NCBI RefSeq assembly: GCF_021917145.1 | Contig: NC_061062.1 | Location: 7,186,902-7,250,901 of the forward strand | Source: Hypomesus transpacificus | Taxonomy: Eukaryota; Chordata; Actinopteri; Osmeriformes; Osmeridae | DNA: 64,000 nucleotides | Direction of reading: 5' to 3' | Shown here: positions 1 through 22,600 of the stretch, piece after piece | Numbering within the stretch: the first letter of the stretch is position 1 | Layout of the letters: each line of letters opens with the position of its first letter | Translations under genes and position numbers: made by a program | The notes under the pieces: model-generated | What the model was told of the DNA's origin: nothing | The model's database searches: none | What the model saw: only the letters and a program-made list of their open reading frames with translations

Positions 1-2
1 AG

Positions 3-9675
<9,673 letters not shown>

Positions 9676-9764
9676 GGGCTCCTCTGGGCAGGAAGCTCAC
9701 CCCACAATCATGTCCTCAAGATGAGAACTAGAGGGCACCGCAGATCTCTTCTCCTCAGTGCTCC

Positions 9765-10440
9765 TTCACCACCAGGGACCCCCTCACCACCAGGGACCTC
9801 CTCACCACCAGGGACCCCTCGCCACCAGGGACCCCCCCACCACCAGGGACCCTTCACCACCAGGGACCTCCTCACCACCAGGGACTCCCCCACCACCAGG
9901 GACCCCTCACCACCAGGGACCTCCTCACCACCAGGGACCTCCTCACCACCAGGGACTCCCTCACCACCAGGGACCTCCTCACCACCAGGGACCCCTCGCC
10001 ACCAGGGACCCCCCCACCACCAGGGACCCCTCGCCACCAGGGACCCCCCACCACCAGGGACCTCCTCACCACCAGGGACCTCTTCACCACCAGGGACCCC
10101 CCACCACCAGGGACCCCCCACCACCAGGGACCTCCTCACCACCAGGGACCTCCTCACCACCAGGGACCTCCTGACCAGCAGGGACCCCCTCACCACCAGG
10201 GACCCCCCACCACCAGGGACCTCCTCACCACCAGGGACCCCCCCACCACCAGGGACCCCCCACCACCAGGGACCCCCCACCACCAGGGACCTCCTCACCA
10301 CCAGGGACCTCCTCACCACCAGGGACCTCCTGACCAGCAGGGACCCCCCACCACCAGGGACCCCCCACCACCAGGGACCTCCTCACCACCAGGGACCTCT
10401 TCACCACCAGGGTCCCCCTCACCACCAGGGACCCCCTCAT
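9765..10440 (+). repeat. 17/18-bp CCACCAGGGACC minisatellite after nsd2
   Basis: About 38 copies of a unit of 17 or 18 bp (ACCACCAGGGACCTCCTC and ACCACCAGGGACCCCTC types) begin 90 bp after the nsd2 stop codon. Long open frames on both strands here are simple translations of the repeat. Confidence 0.92.
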
Positions 10441-10640
10441 GTTGGGGTCTTAAATTTGTTCGTCTTTTTTGTCGTTTTTGTATTTTAGTTGTTTATAACT
10501 CGTCTGCACTGAGGCAACTTCATGCTGTGGTAAAGCACCCCCTCAGACTTACACCCCAACCAGCCCCCCCCTCCTCACCCCCCTCCTCCCTTACACTGTT
10601 CCACCCACATCAACGATCTCAAACAATAGAGGATTATATA

Positions 10641-10647
<7 letters not shown>

Positions 10648-10671
<24 letters not shown>

Positions 10672-10672
10672 G
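10648..10672. repeat. (TG)n(TA)n microsatellite
   Basis: A short dinucleotide tract within the nsd2 3' region. Confidence 0.7.
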
Positions 10673-11271
10673 AAAGGCCAAAATTATAATAATACTAGAA
10701 CGTTATTAGTACTGTAACAGGTTGCTAAATCGATTCTGTATTTTCTATATGTCACATCTTTTAACGACACTATGGGTAGTAGGGTACGTTTAAGTATAGA
10801 CAACTACACCATTTTTCTGTTACTAGTTATTTTTAAATAAAGGCTGTTTCTTTAAGTTTTTTATTTGATTTTTGGGCTGTTTGCTTTGAGTAAGAGCATG
10901 TGGAGCCAGACAAATATTAAGTTAAAGAGGGGGAGGTAATGACAAGTAATTTGAAGTGTGAACTGGAGAGTTGAATGCTGAAAGTTGGCTTTGACTGTTG
11001 AAAAGTTTTTCCCCTGTTTACATCCCTGCTGCTGTCCCTCAATACCTGCAGCCACAGCATCACAGGCTAGACAGCAGGCCCCAGGTGTGTCTCCTACCCG
11101 TATGAGTCTAAGAGATTCTTTCTTTTTTGTTCTTTTTTTCTTTTTGTTCAGTGTAGTTGGATTGGGTATCTCTTTCCAGGTGATTTGATGTTTTTGATCA
11201 GTGAAACTACCTAATAGAAGTGAACCAATGTGATTCTAAGCATAACTTTACGTAAACCAGATGAGCCCTCA

Positions 11272-12345
11272 GGGCTGTGGTGTGGACCCTGGTCCTGATG
11301 GGGAGGGGCTGTGGTGTGGACCCTGGTCCTGATGGGGAGGGGCTGTGGTGTGGACCCTGGTCCTGATGGGGAGGGGCTGTGGTGTGGACCCTGGTCCTGA
11401 TGGGGAGGGGCTGTGGTGTGGACCCTGGTCCTGATGGGGAGGGGCTGTGGTGTGGTCCCTGGTCCTGATGGGGAGGGGCTGTGGTGTGGTCCCTGGTCCT
11501 GATGGGGAGGGGCTGTGGTGTGGACCCTGGTCCTGATGGGGAGGGGCTGTGGTGTGGACCCTGGTCCTGATGGGGGAAGGGGCTGTGGTGTGGTCCCTGG
11601 TCCTGATAGGGAGGGGCTGTGGTGTGGACCCTGGTCCTGATGGGGAGGGGCTGTGGTGTGGACCCTGGTCCTGATGGGGAGGGGCTGTGGTGTGGACCCT
11701 GGTCCTGATGGGGGAAGGGGCTGTGGTGTGGTCCCTGGTCCTGATAGGGAGGGGCTGTGGTGTGGACCCTGGTCCTGATGGGGAGGGGCTGTGGTGTGGA
11801 CCCTGGTCCTGATGGGGAGGGGCTGTGGTGTGGTCCCTGGTCCTGATGGGGAGGGGCTGTGGTGTGGACCCTGGTCCTGATGGGGAGGGGCTGTGGTGTG
11901 GTCCCTGGTCCTGATGGGGAGGGGCTGTGGTGTGGACCCTGGTCCTGATGGGGAGGGGCTGTGGTGTGGACCCTGGTCCTGATGGGGGAAGGGGCTGTGG
12001 TGTGGTCCCTGGTCCTGATGGGGAGGGGCTGTGGTGTGGACCCTGGTCCTGATGGGGAGGGGCTGTGGTGTGGACCCTGGTCCTGATGGGGAGGGGCTGT
12101 GGTGTGGTCCCTGGTCCTGATGGGGAGGGGCTGTGGTGTGGACCCTGGTCCTGATGGGGAGGGGCTGTGGTGTGGTCCCTGGTCCTGATGGGGAGGGGCT
12201 GTGGTGTGGTCCCTGGTCCTGATGGGGGAAGGTGCTGTGGTGTGGACCCTGGTCCTGATGGGGGAAGGTGCTGTGGTGTGGACCCTGGTCCTGGATGGGG
12301 AGGGGCTGTGGTGTGGACCCTGGTCCTGATAGGGAGGGTCTGCAT
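11272..12345 (+). repeat. 33-bp minisatellite in the nsd2 distal 3' region
   Basis: About 32 tandem copies of a 33-bp unit starting GGCTGTGGTGTGGACCCTGG. Variants have GGTCCCTGG for GGACCCTGG, and GGGGGAAGG for GGGGAGG. Because 33 is divisible by three, an artefactual 360-codon frame opens on the minus strand. Confidence 0.93.
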
Positions 12346-12886
12346 GACCACTACTACAGCATCCTTCCTGTAAGGAACTGAGAGTACTAGATCCTTCTTT
12401 TATTGTATTTTTTTTATATTTTGAGGGATGTTTGGTTTTAGCCAGTCTGGACGAGATGTTATGAGGCTTGATGTTCCAGCATTTGGCTTTTGTTCTCGTT
12501 TCAGTTGAGTCACGTTTAAAGACTTAAACCATGAGAAGTTCAGAGAAGTCTGTTTAAAATGGCACCTTTTTATTTCTGTCTTTTTTTGGACCTGTAATGA
12601 ACGTGAGATCAAATCTCCTGCGGTGCTAGTCTCCTGCACATGCTGTGTGTGGATCCTTGCAGTGATTATGGGATGGCTGAATGTCGTTTTTTTGTGAGCA
12701 CTGTAATTAGTAGAGCTGAAGTGTATGATTAGGGGTATTGTAACTACTGTCATAGTAACCAGAGACTAATATGTACATACTGTATAAGTGGGAATAGTTA
12801 AGTTCTATTGTAAATACCATACAGCTCTTGTATGTTTGCAGTGCTGATGCCCTTTTGTGCAGGCCTTCCTAACTGTTGAATCATGC

Positions 12887-12892
12887 AATAAA
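12887..12892 (+). terminator. nsd2 distal poly(A) signal
   Basis: AATAAA in the context GCAATAAAAGTC, followed by AT-rich sequence. It is the last signal before the convergent jade1 transcript end. Confidence 0.6.
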
Positions 12893-12993
12893 AGTCAACA
12901 CATCTGCATGAAGTATGATGTAATTCCTCTCTACCAATAGGCTGTAATCATTCATTACAAAAGAGAGACATGGCACTGCTTGAAGGGTTTCCA

Positions 12994-12999
12994 TTTATT
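12994..12999 (-). terminator. jade1 poly(A) signal
   Basis: AATAAA on the minus strand (TTTATT on plus) about 640 bp downstream of the jade1 stop codon. It lies only about 100 bp from the nsd2 distal signal on the other strand. Confidence 0.55.
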
Positions 13000-13634
13000 T
13001 GTGACAAAACTTAATTACTTTGCATAACAGTACAGCAGCAGCAAAACTGATTCAGTGTAAAAAATAAAAAAGTAAAACGGAAAGGAGAAGTATCTTTGAC
13101 AATTTGGTGCCATACTCTTAGTGCAAAGGGCTTCAAATAAAAGCTAGGCACGTTATTTCAACTTCCTTCAGTTGAGGTTCTGGGCTGTAGAAGTGAAGGG
13201 TGTTGATGAGAATAGGACTTCCTGTATACAAACTACAGGACACAATTAGATTGTGTATTCATCCATCCCAGAATACCTCTGAAATAATTCTCATTAACAC
13301 TTGATTCCAGGACACGCATACTGCCAACAATTGACGACTCTGCAATTGTTGTATAATTTAGCTTTGAAAAAAATATACTCTGCTTATGTACCCAAGCGAT
13401 AGTCTTAACTCTGTAATAGCTTGTGATTGGCATAATCAAGCCTTCTCAACTAGACTTTTATGGAGAAAATATAAGGAATCACAATGACAAATGTTACCAA
13501 AAACATACATATATCGATCTTCGCTAAAACAAAATAAGACTACCAGCTAGTTTAGTTTTATCCACTACCCCTTACCCAGCCTCACTTTCAAGTGTTCTAC
13601 CCTTTTTTTTTTCCTTTTTGTTTTTTTTAACCAA

Positions 13635-16600
13635 TCAAGAGGCCAGAACGCCCTGGCGGATGATGTCAGCGCAGTAGCGCCGGGCGAGGGCGGAGTCTCC
13701 CCGCAGCTGGTGAGAGTGACACCTCCTCACGCACGGCTCCACCCCAGGGAGGCTGCCCTCAGTCCCGGTCCGTAGCCTCGTCCTGGGGTAGGAGGGCTCC
13801 CTGGGGCTGCAAGCAGGCCCGCAGGGGACTTTGCTGGGCTGGGTGGGCGTCTCCGACACTCTCTCACTCCTCCTGGGGATTCGGAACTTCCCCCAGTTTT
13901 TCAGATGGCTGCCCACGGCTGCAGAGAGCAGACCGTTGGCGCGAGCGCAGGGCTCCTTCCGCTGGCCCCCTGGGGGCTTGCCGGGCGCTGACACCGGCTG
14001 AGTGGATGGTCTGCAGTCACCAGGACTGTCCTCTGCAGAGGAGTTTCTATCACAGGTCCCCAGTCTGCTTCTGGTCTGGAGGAGGGACCTTTCCCTGCGT
14101 CCGCTCCTCCTCCTCCTCTGCTCTGTGTGCTGCTGCTGCTCGGCATCTGGCCTTAGCCTGGTCAGCACCACGCTGACCCTCCGCTGCTGCATGTCTGGGT
14201 ACGGGCCTCCCACCCAGACGCTGCCTCGGGCCCCAGAGGGCTGCGCTCGGGGAGAGCGGACCTCATCCGGACGCTCCAGTCTGGTGTGGACGTCCTCTTC
14301 CTTGACCGGCGTGGTCTGATCCTCCCTCCCTCTCTGATTGGTTGGCACCTGGACTGGACTCCTCCTGTGCCCCGCCTTCCCCCGCTCCTTCCTTCTTGAG
14401 CCGCGCGCGGGCGCGGTGCCGCGAGCAGATCTCACACCTGACTCCGGAGGCATCCTCTCCTCTGAGGCCTTGGTGGACGCATCACCTGACCCAAACGACA
14501 AATCATTCCAACAGTTAGGTTTGGTTAGGTGTTGAGGAATGCCAGGCCCTCTTGGCTCCGGGCCCGGCAGGAGAGAGCGCGAGGCCAGGCCACTCACCAG
14601 TCAGCTGCTGCTGGTCCAGCTGTCGGAGCTGCTGTTGGACGACCTGCTCCTGAACACGCAGCAGCGCTCGCTTCATCTTCTCCCTCCGCGTCACCATGTA
14701 GGTCAGGTTACGCACCTGCAGGTTACACGCCGTTACTAACCCTAACCATAGACACCGTTACTAACCTTAATACGGTTACTAACCTTAACCATAGACACCA
14801 TTACTAACCTTAGAACGGTTACTAACCTTAACCATAGACACCATTACTAACCTTAAAACGGTTACTAACCTTAACCATAGAGACTGTTAGGCATGGACTT
14901 CACTTGGATTCCCTGGCTATGGGGTCAGACTCCACGGCTAACCCTAACCACTGAGAACCACTGAGTCCAGCTGTGCTTTACCTTTAACTCAGAATTAAAA
15001 GTTATGGCAGGATAGGCAAGTTCTGCCAACCTAGCAATTTTTGCTTGAGCTTGAAATGATTCAAACCAAAATATCCCACCCCCTACCTTCAAAGCAACTA
15101 CCCCAGAACGGACGAAAATGCTCCCTGACTACTGCCAGAAGGTAGGTAGACATAAGTGGCCCATCCAATCATCGCATTTGTTCTGAATGCCGTCCAATCA
15201 TTAGTGCCAGTCCAACCTTAAAGAGTTGTGTTTATTACAGTCCCACAGATACCAGATTGATTCAATTTGAATGTCAATCCTTTAGATGTACTGGTTGCTA
15301 TCAGGATGTAAAGTTTATTTCAGCAAATATGACAAAAAGTGCTTCTCAACAAAATTGCCTACTGTGCCTTTAAGTTACTCTTTAAAAGGTTAGCCTACAC
15401 AATTCTCAAAAACTGCTGAGTGAAAAAAAGTTCTATATTTAGATATTGTCTTAGGCGTACTATCCCCTGCATCTACTGAGTTCTGCTTCTGAGTCTGTCT
15501 GTAGGCGTATCCCCTGCATCTACTGAGTTCTGCTTCTGAGTGTCTGTCTAGACTGTTCCTCTCCATGTGTGCATGCACTGGCAAACACAGACGTTTACTT
15601 CCTATTTATGAGGAACTCAAGACGTGAAAGTTGACATGCACCAGTGTAGCGTGCTCCTGAGGGCAGATTAACGTCACAACGTATTCCCTAAACAGCATCA
15701 GACAGGATAACAGCCACGTATGTTGAACTATACTGCGTGTTTATTGGTAGCATCCCTTCACAGATCGGCAGCATAGGTTCATTCTCCTGTCTGTCTGCTC
15801 TCCATGTGTTTAAGCTCCTCCTCCTCCCTGATGCTACAGCACCCAGCACCTGCTCCCAGGGGGGGCGCGCCGTGGGCAGGATGGCGGCGTGGGGCAGGGG
15901 GGTCGTGTGGGGCGAGATGGGGAGGCAGGGCAGGTTAGGGGGGCGGGGCAGGTTAGGGGGGTGGGGCAGGTTAGGGGGGCGGGGCAGGGGGCTGCGGCGG
16001 GGGGACCTACCCTCTCCAGGTCCTGGCGCAGGTGCGTGAAGAGCTGCAGCCTCCTGAGCAGCACGGCGTGCTGGCAGCGCTCCAGGCTCTCCTCCTCCTC
16101 CTGCCGGGGCCGGAGCAGCGGCTGGTTGAAGCCGGCCCGCCGCTTCAGCTTCCAGTACTGGAACACAAAGTCCACGGCCTGCTGGGCCACGTCCAGGCAC
16201 CGGGCCACCTCCCCCACGTCCACGCACTGGTAGAAGTCCTCCTCCAGCTGCTGCAGCTTCAGCCGCCGCAGGCTGACCCGCTGCTCCTCTTCCTGCCGCT
16301 GCTGCTGGATGTCCAGGCCTCCCGGGGGGGGGCCCCGCTGCTCCTCCTGCTCCTCTTTCACTCTCCCCCTCCTCCTCCTCCGCTTCTCTCTGGCCCCCTG
16401 GCTCTCCTTGGGCCGGCTGTCCTCCCTGGACTTGCCCTCCGGTCCAGAGTGCTCGGGGCAGTAGGACTTGAACTTCACCTCGTCCTCCTCGGTCAAGATG
16501 GTGTTCATCTCCAGCCGGTTGTGGAGGCCACACGTCACGTGGAATGCGGTCCGGCAGTTCTTGGCTGAGCACTGAGGGGGAGGTGAAAATAGAGTCAGTG

Positions 16601-19600
16601 TGAATGCAATAGGAAAAGACATGAATCGTGTTTTTTTTTTGTGTGTGACATCATTGTGATATAGGACAATGTCTGCACAATGAACACGTTCCTAGAGTTC
16701 CATGTGTTGGTGTGGGGGGCTCCTGAGCACCTGTATGCACGCTCCGGTGCTCTTCTTACACAGGCAGCACAGCAGCGCCCAGCGGCTACTGGGGATCTGG
16801 GACATATTGGTTATGGGCTCCATCTTCTCTGGGTTCCCAATGCTGACCTGCAGAAATAGACGTTAGGAAGGTGTCTGTAGTCATCCCTCCGCTACCGTGG
16901 GAGAACCAGACGGGTCAGGGGGGGTCACACCTCAGCGACCCCCAGGGTCAGGGGGGGCTCACCTCTGGGATCCACAGGGCACAGCTGACATGAACCCACT
17001 TGCTTCCACTCCGCGTGGGTTTCATTGCGCCGCCCTCCCGGGGGCACAGCTGGCACCGGGGTTGGAGGCCGAGGGCACAGCTCCGACACAGCCAGCTCCC
17101 AGCCGGAACCTTCTGGATGCCATAGCACGCCTGCCAGGGGACCAGGGCCAGTTAGCACACACACACATTCACACTGACAGCATACACACACACCTTAACC
17201 ACACCAAAACAGAAACAAACCCACAAATATAAATAAATCCAGAGCCAGCAGGGGAGTCTACCCGCCTGGCCTGGGTGAGGGTTACCAAACAGCCTACCTG
17301 GTGCACACAGATGTTGCACTTGTCACAGAAGACCATCTCGTTGTTGTCCTCGCCGTCAGGAGACTGGCACACGTCGCACACCACGTCCTCGTCGTACTCG
17401 ATGCCCAGGCCCTCCTCCGTCTTCATGGTGTGGCTCATGTTGTCATAGCAACGGCGCTCAAACTCCTCCATGACCCTCTCCATGGTGATCTCGTCCAGCA
17501 CCGGCATCCCTACAAGCAGCAAACGGCGGTCACACGGTCATCCCCAATGGCAACGACACGTTTAGCGCGGGGCATCCCTACACTGGAACGGCGGGGGGCT
17601 GGATGTGTCATGAGGAGTGGAGGGGGGGCGGTTCTCACCCATCCGACAGAACTCCTGGTTGACGACGTGCAGCCAGGCCACGTCCTGCTCGTTCAGGTCG
17701 TAGCGACACGTGCCCTCCGCCAGCGCCAGGACGTCCACGTAGCCCAGCGCCGGGCAGCCCGGCGAGCGCAGGCGGCCCTTGGGCCGGGTGAACCGGGCCT
17801 CCGTCCCCTGGTCCGCTGCCAGCCTGGAGGAGCACGGGGCCTCAGGGGTCATTCACAGAACCATGAGCACGCGCTTTAAAGCAGGGCATTGGTGAGGTTC
17901 AGCCCAACAACAACAACAAAATCAAGGATCAAAAAGTTCCTCATCTTAACAGTATTTCAATGGTCAGAGTCAAGGGACGGTCTCTATTTGACCAGGCACA
18001 GTGCAAAATAACCATACAATATCATTGCAACTGCATAGTACAGCGTTTATAGCATGATAAGTATGATATCTTACTAGGATTGTTTAGCCTGGTGACCTGT
18101 TAACAATAACCAGAAGAAGGGGAGTATGAGAGGCGGAGGGAGCGGGTCTGTGCTGCCGTACCGTGCGACTGGCTGGGGGATGGACTGGGGGGAGACCGGC
18201 ACCTGCACCCCCTTCTCCCACTGCTGCCTCCAGGGGTCCGCCAGCACATAGAACTCCTCTGGGGCCAGCTGGCACGAGTCATGCAGCTTCATGGCTGTGA
18301 TCAAGTCTGTCCTGAACACCTGCGCCATGGGGTCAGAGGACAGAGTCAGCAAGGGGAACGTCTAGCATTGTGTCACACGAGAGAGACTTAGAGAGAGAGA
18401 GTAAATAAGAGACAGAGAGAGAGAGGAAAGGAGAGACAGAGAGAGAGGAAAGGAGAGACAGGGAGAGAGGAAAGGAGAGACACAGAGACATAGATTTATT
18501 TCTAATACAAAAACTCCTGGACCAACTCCAGTCATTCTGTCAGCCCTTTTCTGATAAAAAGATCAAAAAGATTTACTTTCGCACAGGGATTCACTATCAT
18601 AGAATCCACCCATTTTTGGATCTAAATTGACCATTTACGTGGCTGTAAATTAGGTTAAAGACAAAGTCAGAAGAGCAGGGTTGTATGTAAATGGCAAGTG
18701 TGGTGTGGAGGAAAGGGGCAGGATTAAATAAGTGTAAACTTCTTCCTGCTCCTTTTCAGGCATATCTCAACAACACAGATAAAAAAATAATTGTTTGTTT
18801 TGTTTTTTTGTGAAAACGTAGTTTTTGTTTGTTGTATTTCCATGCTTTTCATTTTGTTTTGTATGTGGATATGTCTGAAATAAAACTAAATCAAATAAAA
18901 AATATCAAAAATCATTCTATACTATAAAATCTATTCATTTAAGTATTAAAACACGGTTGAAAATAATCAAACAAATAATGGAACCAATTGCACTAGAGCA
19001 GAAGGGTAGGCTCCAGTAACACAGCAAGAGTTTGACACACCCCATCAAAACTCTTTAAACACCACAGAGTCCACAGCAAAACTAAATACATGTCTTCAAT
19101 TGGCCTAAAGTAGGCCAATCCCTACTTCTACCAACACCAAGCCCTGAACTGCCAAGAGGAACAGAGATAAGTGTCAGCTGGTCCAGAAGGTCAGTTCACA
19201 GAGCGACTCTGCCACACCTCAGGACAGCACTCAGAAAAAAAGACAGAACTAACTAGAATGACATGACATTGTGTACAAACAGTACACACTGGCAAACTGT
19301 CTGATCCAAACCTAAAGAAGACAGTAACTATGTACTGACACAGTGAGCACAGCCTGGCCGTAGAGGCCATCACAGGCAGACCTACCGCCCAGGGAGGAGA
19401 GGCTGTGGTCAGTCTAATCACAGGGAGAGGCATTTGGTTAGCTTCCTAACCAAATGTGACCTTCATAGAGATATTCAAACAACATACTTCACCAAAATGA
19501 TGATCAAATGGAGAAAAAAAAAGAAGAAATATAATTATTGACATAATTGTTGGCAGTTTTGGAAGCAAAGTATGTAGGAACCTGCAATGACCATGTGTAT

Positions 19601-22600
19601 GTATAAGTACATGTATGTTTGTATTTGTGTCATATCTACTATATGTATACTGTACAGTCTGTTTGTTTTGGCATTATTTGAAATATATCTTAACATGCCA
19701 ATAAAGCACTTTCAGTTGAAAAGGGGGGGGGGGGGGTAGCTGCTGGATATATATATAGTGATAGTTCAGTTCAGTGATATAACTGAACTGAGGAAGAGAT
19801 AGAAACAGAGAGAGGGAGACAGATGGAGATAGAGAGGAGACAGAGACGAGAGACAGAGCGAGGGAGAGAGACAGAGACAAAGAAAGGAGAGAGAGGGAAG
19901 AGGTTGTACCTCTGAGGGTTTGGTCCCCTGACTTTTTCTATGGAGCAATTTAGACTGCTGCGACCAGGACGTGGAATTACCTTAAAAGAACAAAAAGAAT
20001 ATACTCATTTAGTTGCATTGAAACTATTCGGTAATGAACCCTTCCTGTTGCTATAGATGCGTTACTCTAACCTGCTTAGATTCTCCTGTGTAAATCAACA
20101 TGTCTTTTTGGGGATAGTGTTGTTCGCAGGGAACTGAATGTCCGAAGCCTGCCCCTAACCTGCAGACATCTCTCCCTGATCCTCTAACCTGCAGACATCT
20201 CTCCCTGCTCCTCTAACCTGCAGACATCTCTCCCTGCTCCTCTAACCTGCAGACATCTCTCCCTGATCCTCTGACCTGCAGACATCTCTCCCTGATCCTC
20301 TAACCTGCAGACATCTCTCCCTGATCCTCTAACCTGCAGACATCTCTCCCTGATCCTCTAACCTGCAGACATCTCTCCCTGCTCCTCTAACCTGCAGACA
20401 TCTCTCCCTGATCCTCTAACCTGCAGACACCTCTCCCTGCTCCTCTAACCTGCAGACATCTCTCCCTGATCCTCTGACCTGCAGACATCTCTCCCTGATC
20501 CTCTGACCTGCAGACATCTCTCCCTGATCCTCTAACCTGCAGACATCTCTCCCTGATCCTCTAACCTGCAGACATCTCTCCCTGATCCTCTAACCTGCAG
20601 ACATCTCTCCCTGCTCCTCTAACCTGCAGACATCTCTCCCTGATCCTCTAACCTGCAGACATCTCTCCCTGCTCCTCTAACCTGCAGACATCTCTCCCTG
20701 CTCCTCTAACCTGCAGACATCTCTCCCTGCTCCTCTAACCTGCAGACATCTCTCCCTGCTCCTCTAACCTGCAGACATCTCTCCCTGATCCTCTAACCTG
20801 CAGACATCTCTCCCTGATCCTCTAACCTGCAGACATCTCTCCCTGCTCCTCTAACCTGCAGACATCTCTCCCTGCTCCTCTAACCTGCAGACATCTCTCC
20901 CTGATCCTCTAACCTGCAGACATCTCTCCCTGATCCTCTAACCTGCAGACATCTCTCCCTGATCCTCTAACCTGCAGACATCTCTCCCTGCTCCTCTAAC
21001 CTGCAGACATCTCTCCCTGCACCTCTAACCTGCAGACATCTCTCCCTGCTCCTCTAACCTGCAGACATCTCTCCCTGCTCCTCTAACCTGCAGACATCTC
21101 TCCCTGATCCTCTAACCTGCAGACATCTCTCCCTGCTCCTCTAACCTGCAGACATCTCTCCCTGCTCCTCTAACCTGCAGACATCTCTCCCTGCTCCTCT
21201 AACCTGCAGACATCTCTCCCTGCTCCTCTAACCTGCAGACATCTCTCCCTGCTCCTCTAACCTGCAGACATCTCTCCCTGCTCCTCTAACCTGCAGACAT
21301 CTCTCCCTGATCCTCTGACCTGCAGACATCTCTCCCTGCTCCTCTAACCTGCAGACATCTCTCCCTGCTCCTCTGACCTGCAGACATCTCTCCCTGATCC
21401 TCTAACCTGCAGACATCTCTCCCTGCTCCTCTAACCTGCAGACATCTCTCCCTGATCCTCTAACCTGCAGACATCTCTCCCTGCTCCTCTAACCTGCAGA
21501 CATCTCTCCCTGATCCTCTGACCTGCAGACATCTCTCCCTGATCCTCTAACCTGCAGACATCTCTCCCTGCTCCTCTGACCTGCAGACATCTCTCCCTGA
21601 TCCTCTAACCTGCAGACATCTCTCCCTGCTCCTCTAACCTGCAGACATCTCTCCCTGATCCTCTGACCTGCAGACATCTCTCCCTGCTCCTCTAACCTGC
21701 AGACATCTCTCCCTGCTCCTCTAACCTGCAGACATCTCTCCCTGCTCCTCTAACCTGCAGACATCTCTCCCTGATCCTCTAACCTGCAGACATCTCTCCC
21801 TGATCCTCTAACCTGCAGACATCTCTCCCTGCTCCTCTAACCTGCAGACATCTCTCCCTGCTCCTCTAACCTGCAGACATCTCTCCCTGCTCCTCTAACC
21901 TGCAGACATCTCTCCCTGCTCCTCTAACCTGCAGACATCTCTCCCTGATCCTCTAACCTGCAGACATCTCTCCCTGCTCCTCTAACCTGCAGACATCTCT
22001 CCCTGCACCTCTAACCTGCAGACATCTCTCCCTGATCCTCTAACCTGCAGACATCTCTCCCTGATCCTCTAACCTGCAGACATCTCTCCCTGATCCTCTA
22101 ACCTGCAGACATCTCTCCCTGATCCTCTAACCTGCAGACATCTCTCCCTGCTCCTCTAACCTGCAGACATCTCTCCCTGCTCCTCTAACCTGCAGACATC
22201 TCTCCCTGATCCTCTAACCTGCAGACATCTCTCCCTGATCCTCTAACCTGCAGACATCTCTCCCTGATCCTCTAACCTGCAGACATCTCTCCCTGCTCCT
22301 CTAACCTGCAGACATCTCTCCCTGCACCTCTAACCTGCAGACATCTCTCCCTGCTCCTCTAACCTGCAGACATCTCTCCCTGCTCCTCTAACCTGCAGAC
22401 ATCTCTCCCTGATCCTCTAACCTGCAGACATCTCTCCCTGCTCCTCTAACCTGCAGACATCTCTCCCTGCTCCTCTAACCTGCAGACATCTCTCCCTGCT
22501 CCTCTAACCTGCAGACATCTCTCCCTGCTCCTCTAACCTGCAGACATCTCTCCCTGCTCCTCTAACCTGCAGACATCTCTCCTTGCTCCTCTAACCTGCA

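Larger units (their letters stand above)
9676..12905 (+). other. nsd2 3' untranslated region with alternative poly(A) signals
   Basis: After the TAG at 9673-9675 no further exon is visible. Two AATAAA hexamers are present, at 10836-10841 and 12887-12892. Use of the first would leave only the 17/18-bp minisatellite in the mRNA, while use of the second would add the 33-bp minisatellite. The stretch 12350-12886 is otherwise unique AT-rich sequence with no gene seen. Confidence 0.6.

Noticed and set aside
9721-10488. 255-codon plus-strand open frame rich in PPGT repeats after nsd2
   Set aside because: It is a translation of the 17/18-bp minisatellite. It lies after the nsd2 stop, lacks splice evidence, and similar frames open on the other strand.
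11269-12351. 360-codon minus-strand open frame of HQDQGPHHSPSPSGPG type repeats
   Set aside because: The 33-bp unit has a length divisible by three and no stop in this frame, so the opening is expected by chance. No domain or gene context.
16032-16568. 178-codon plus-strand frame opposite a jade1 exon
   Set aside because: Shadow of the minus-strand jade1 exon 16011-16571, which has clear conserved JADE1 sequence.
21489-21677. 62-codon minus-strand frame (MSAGQR...) in the jade1 minisatellite, and its twin at 23461-23649
   Set aside because: Open only where TGAC variants remove the TAG of the repeat. No coding signature.
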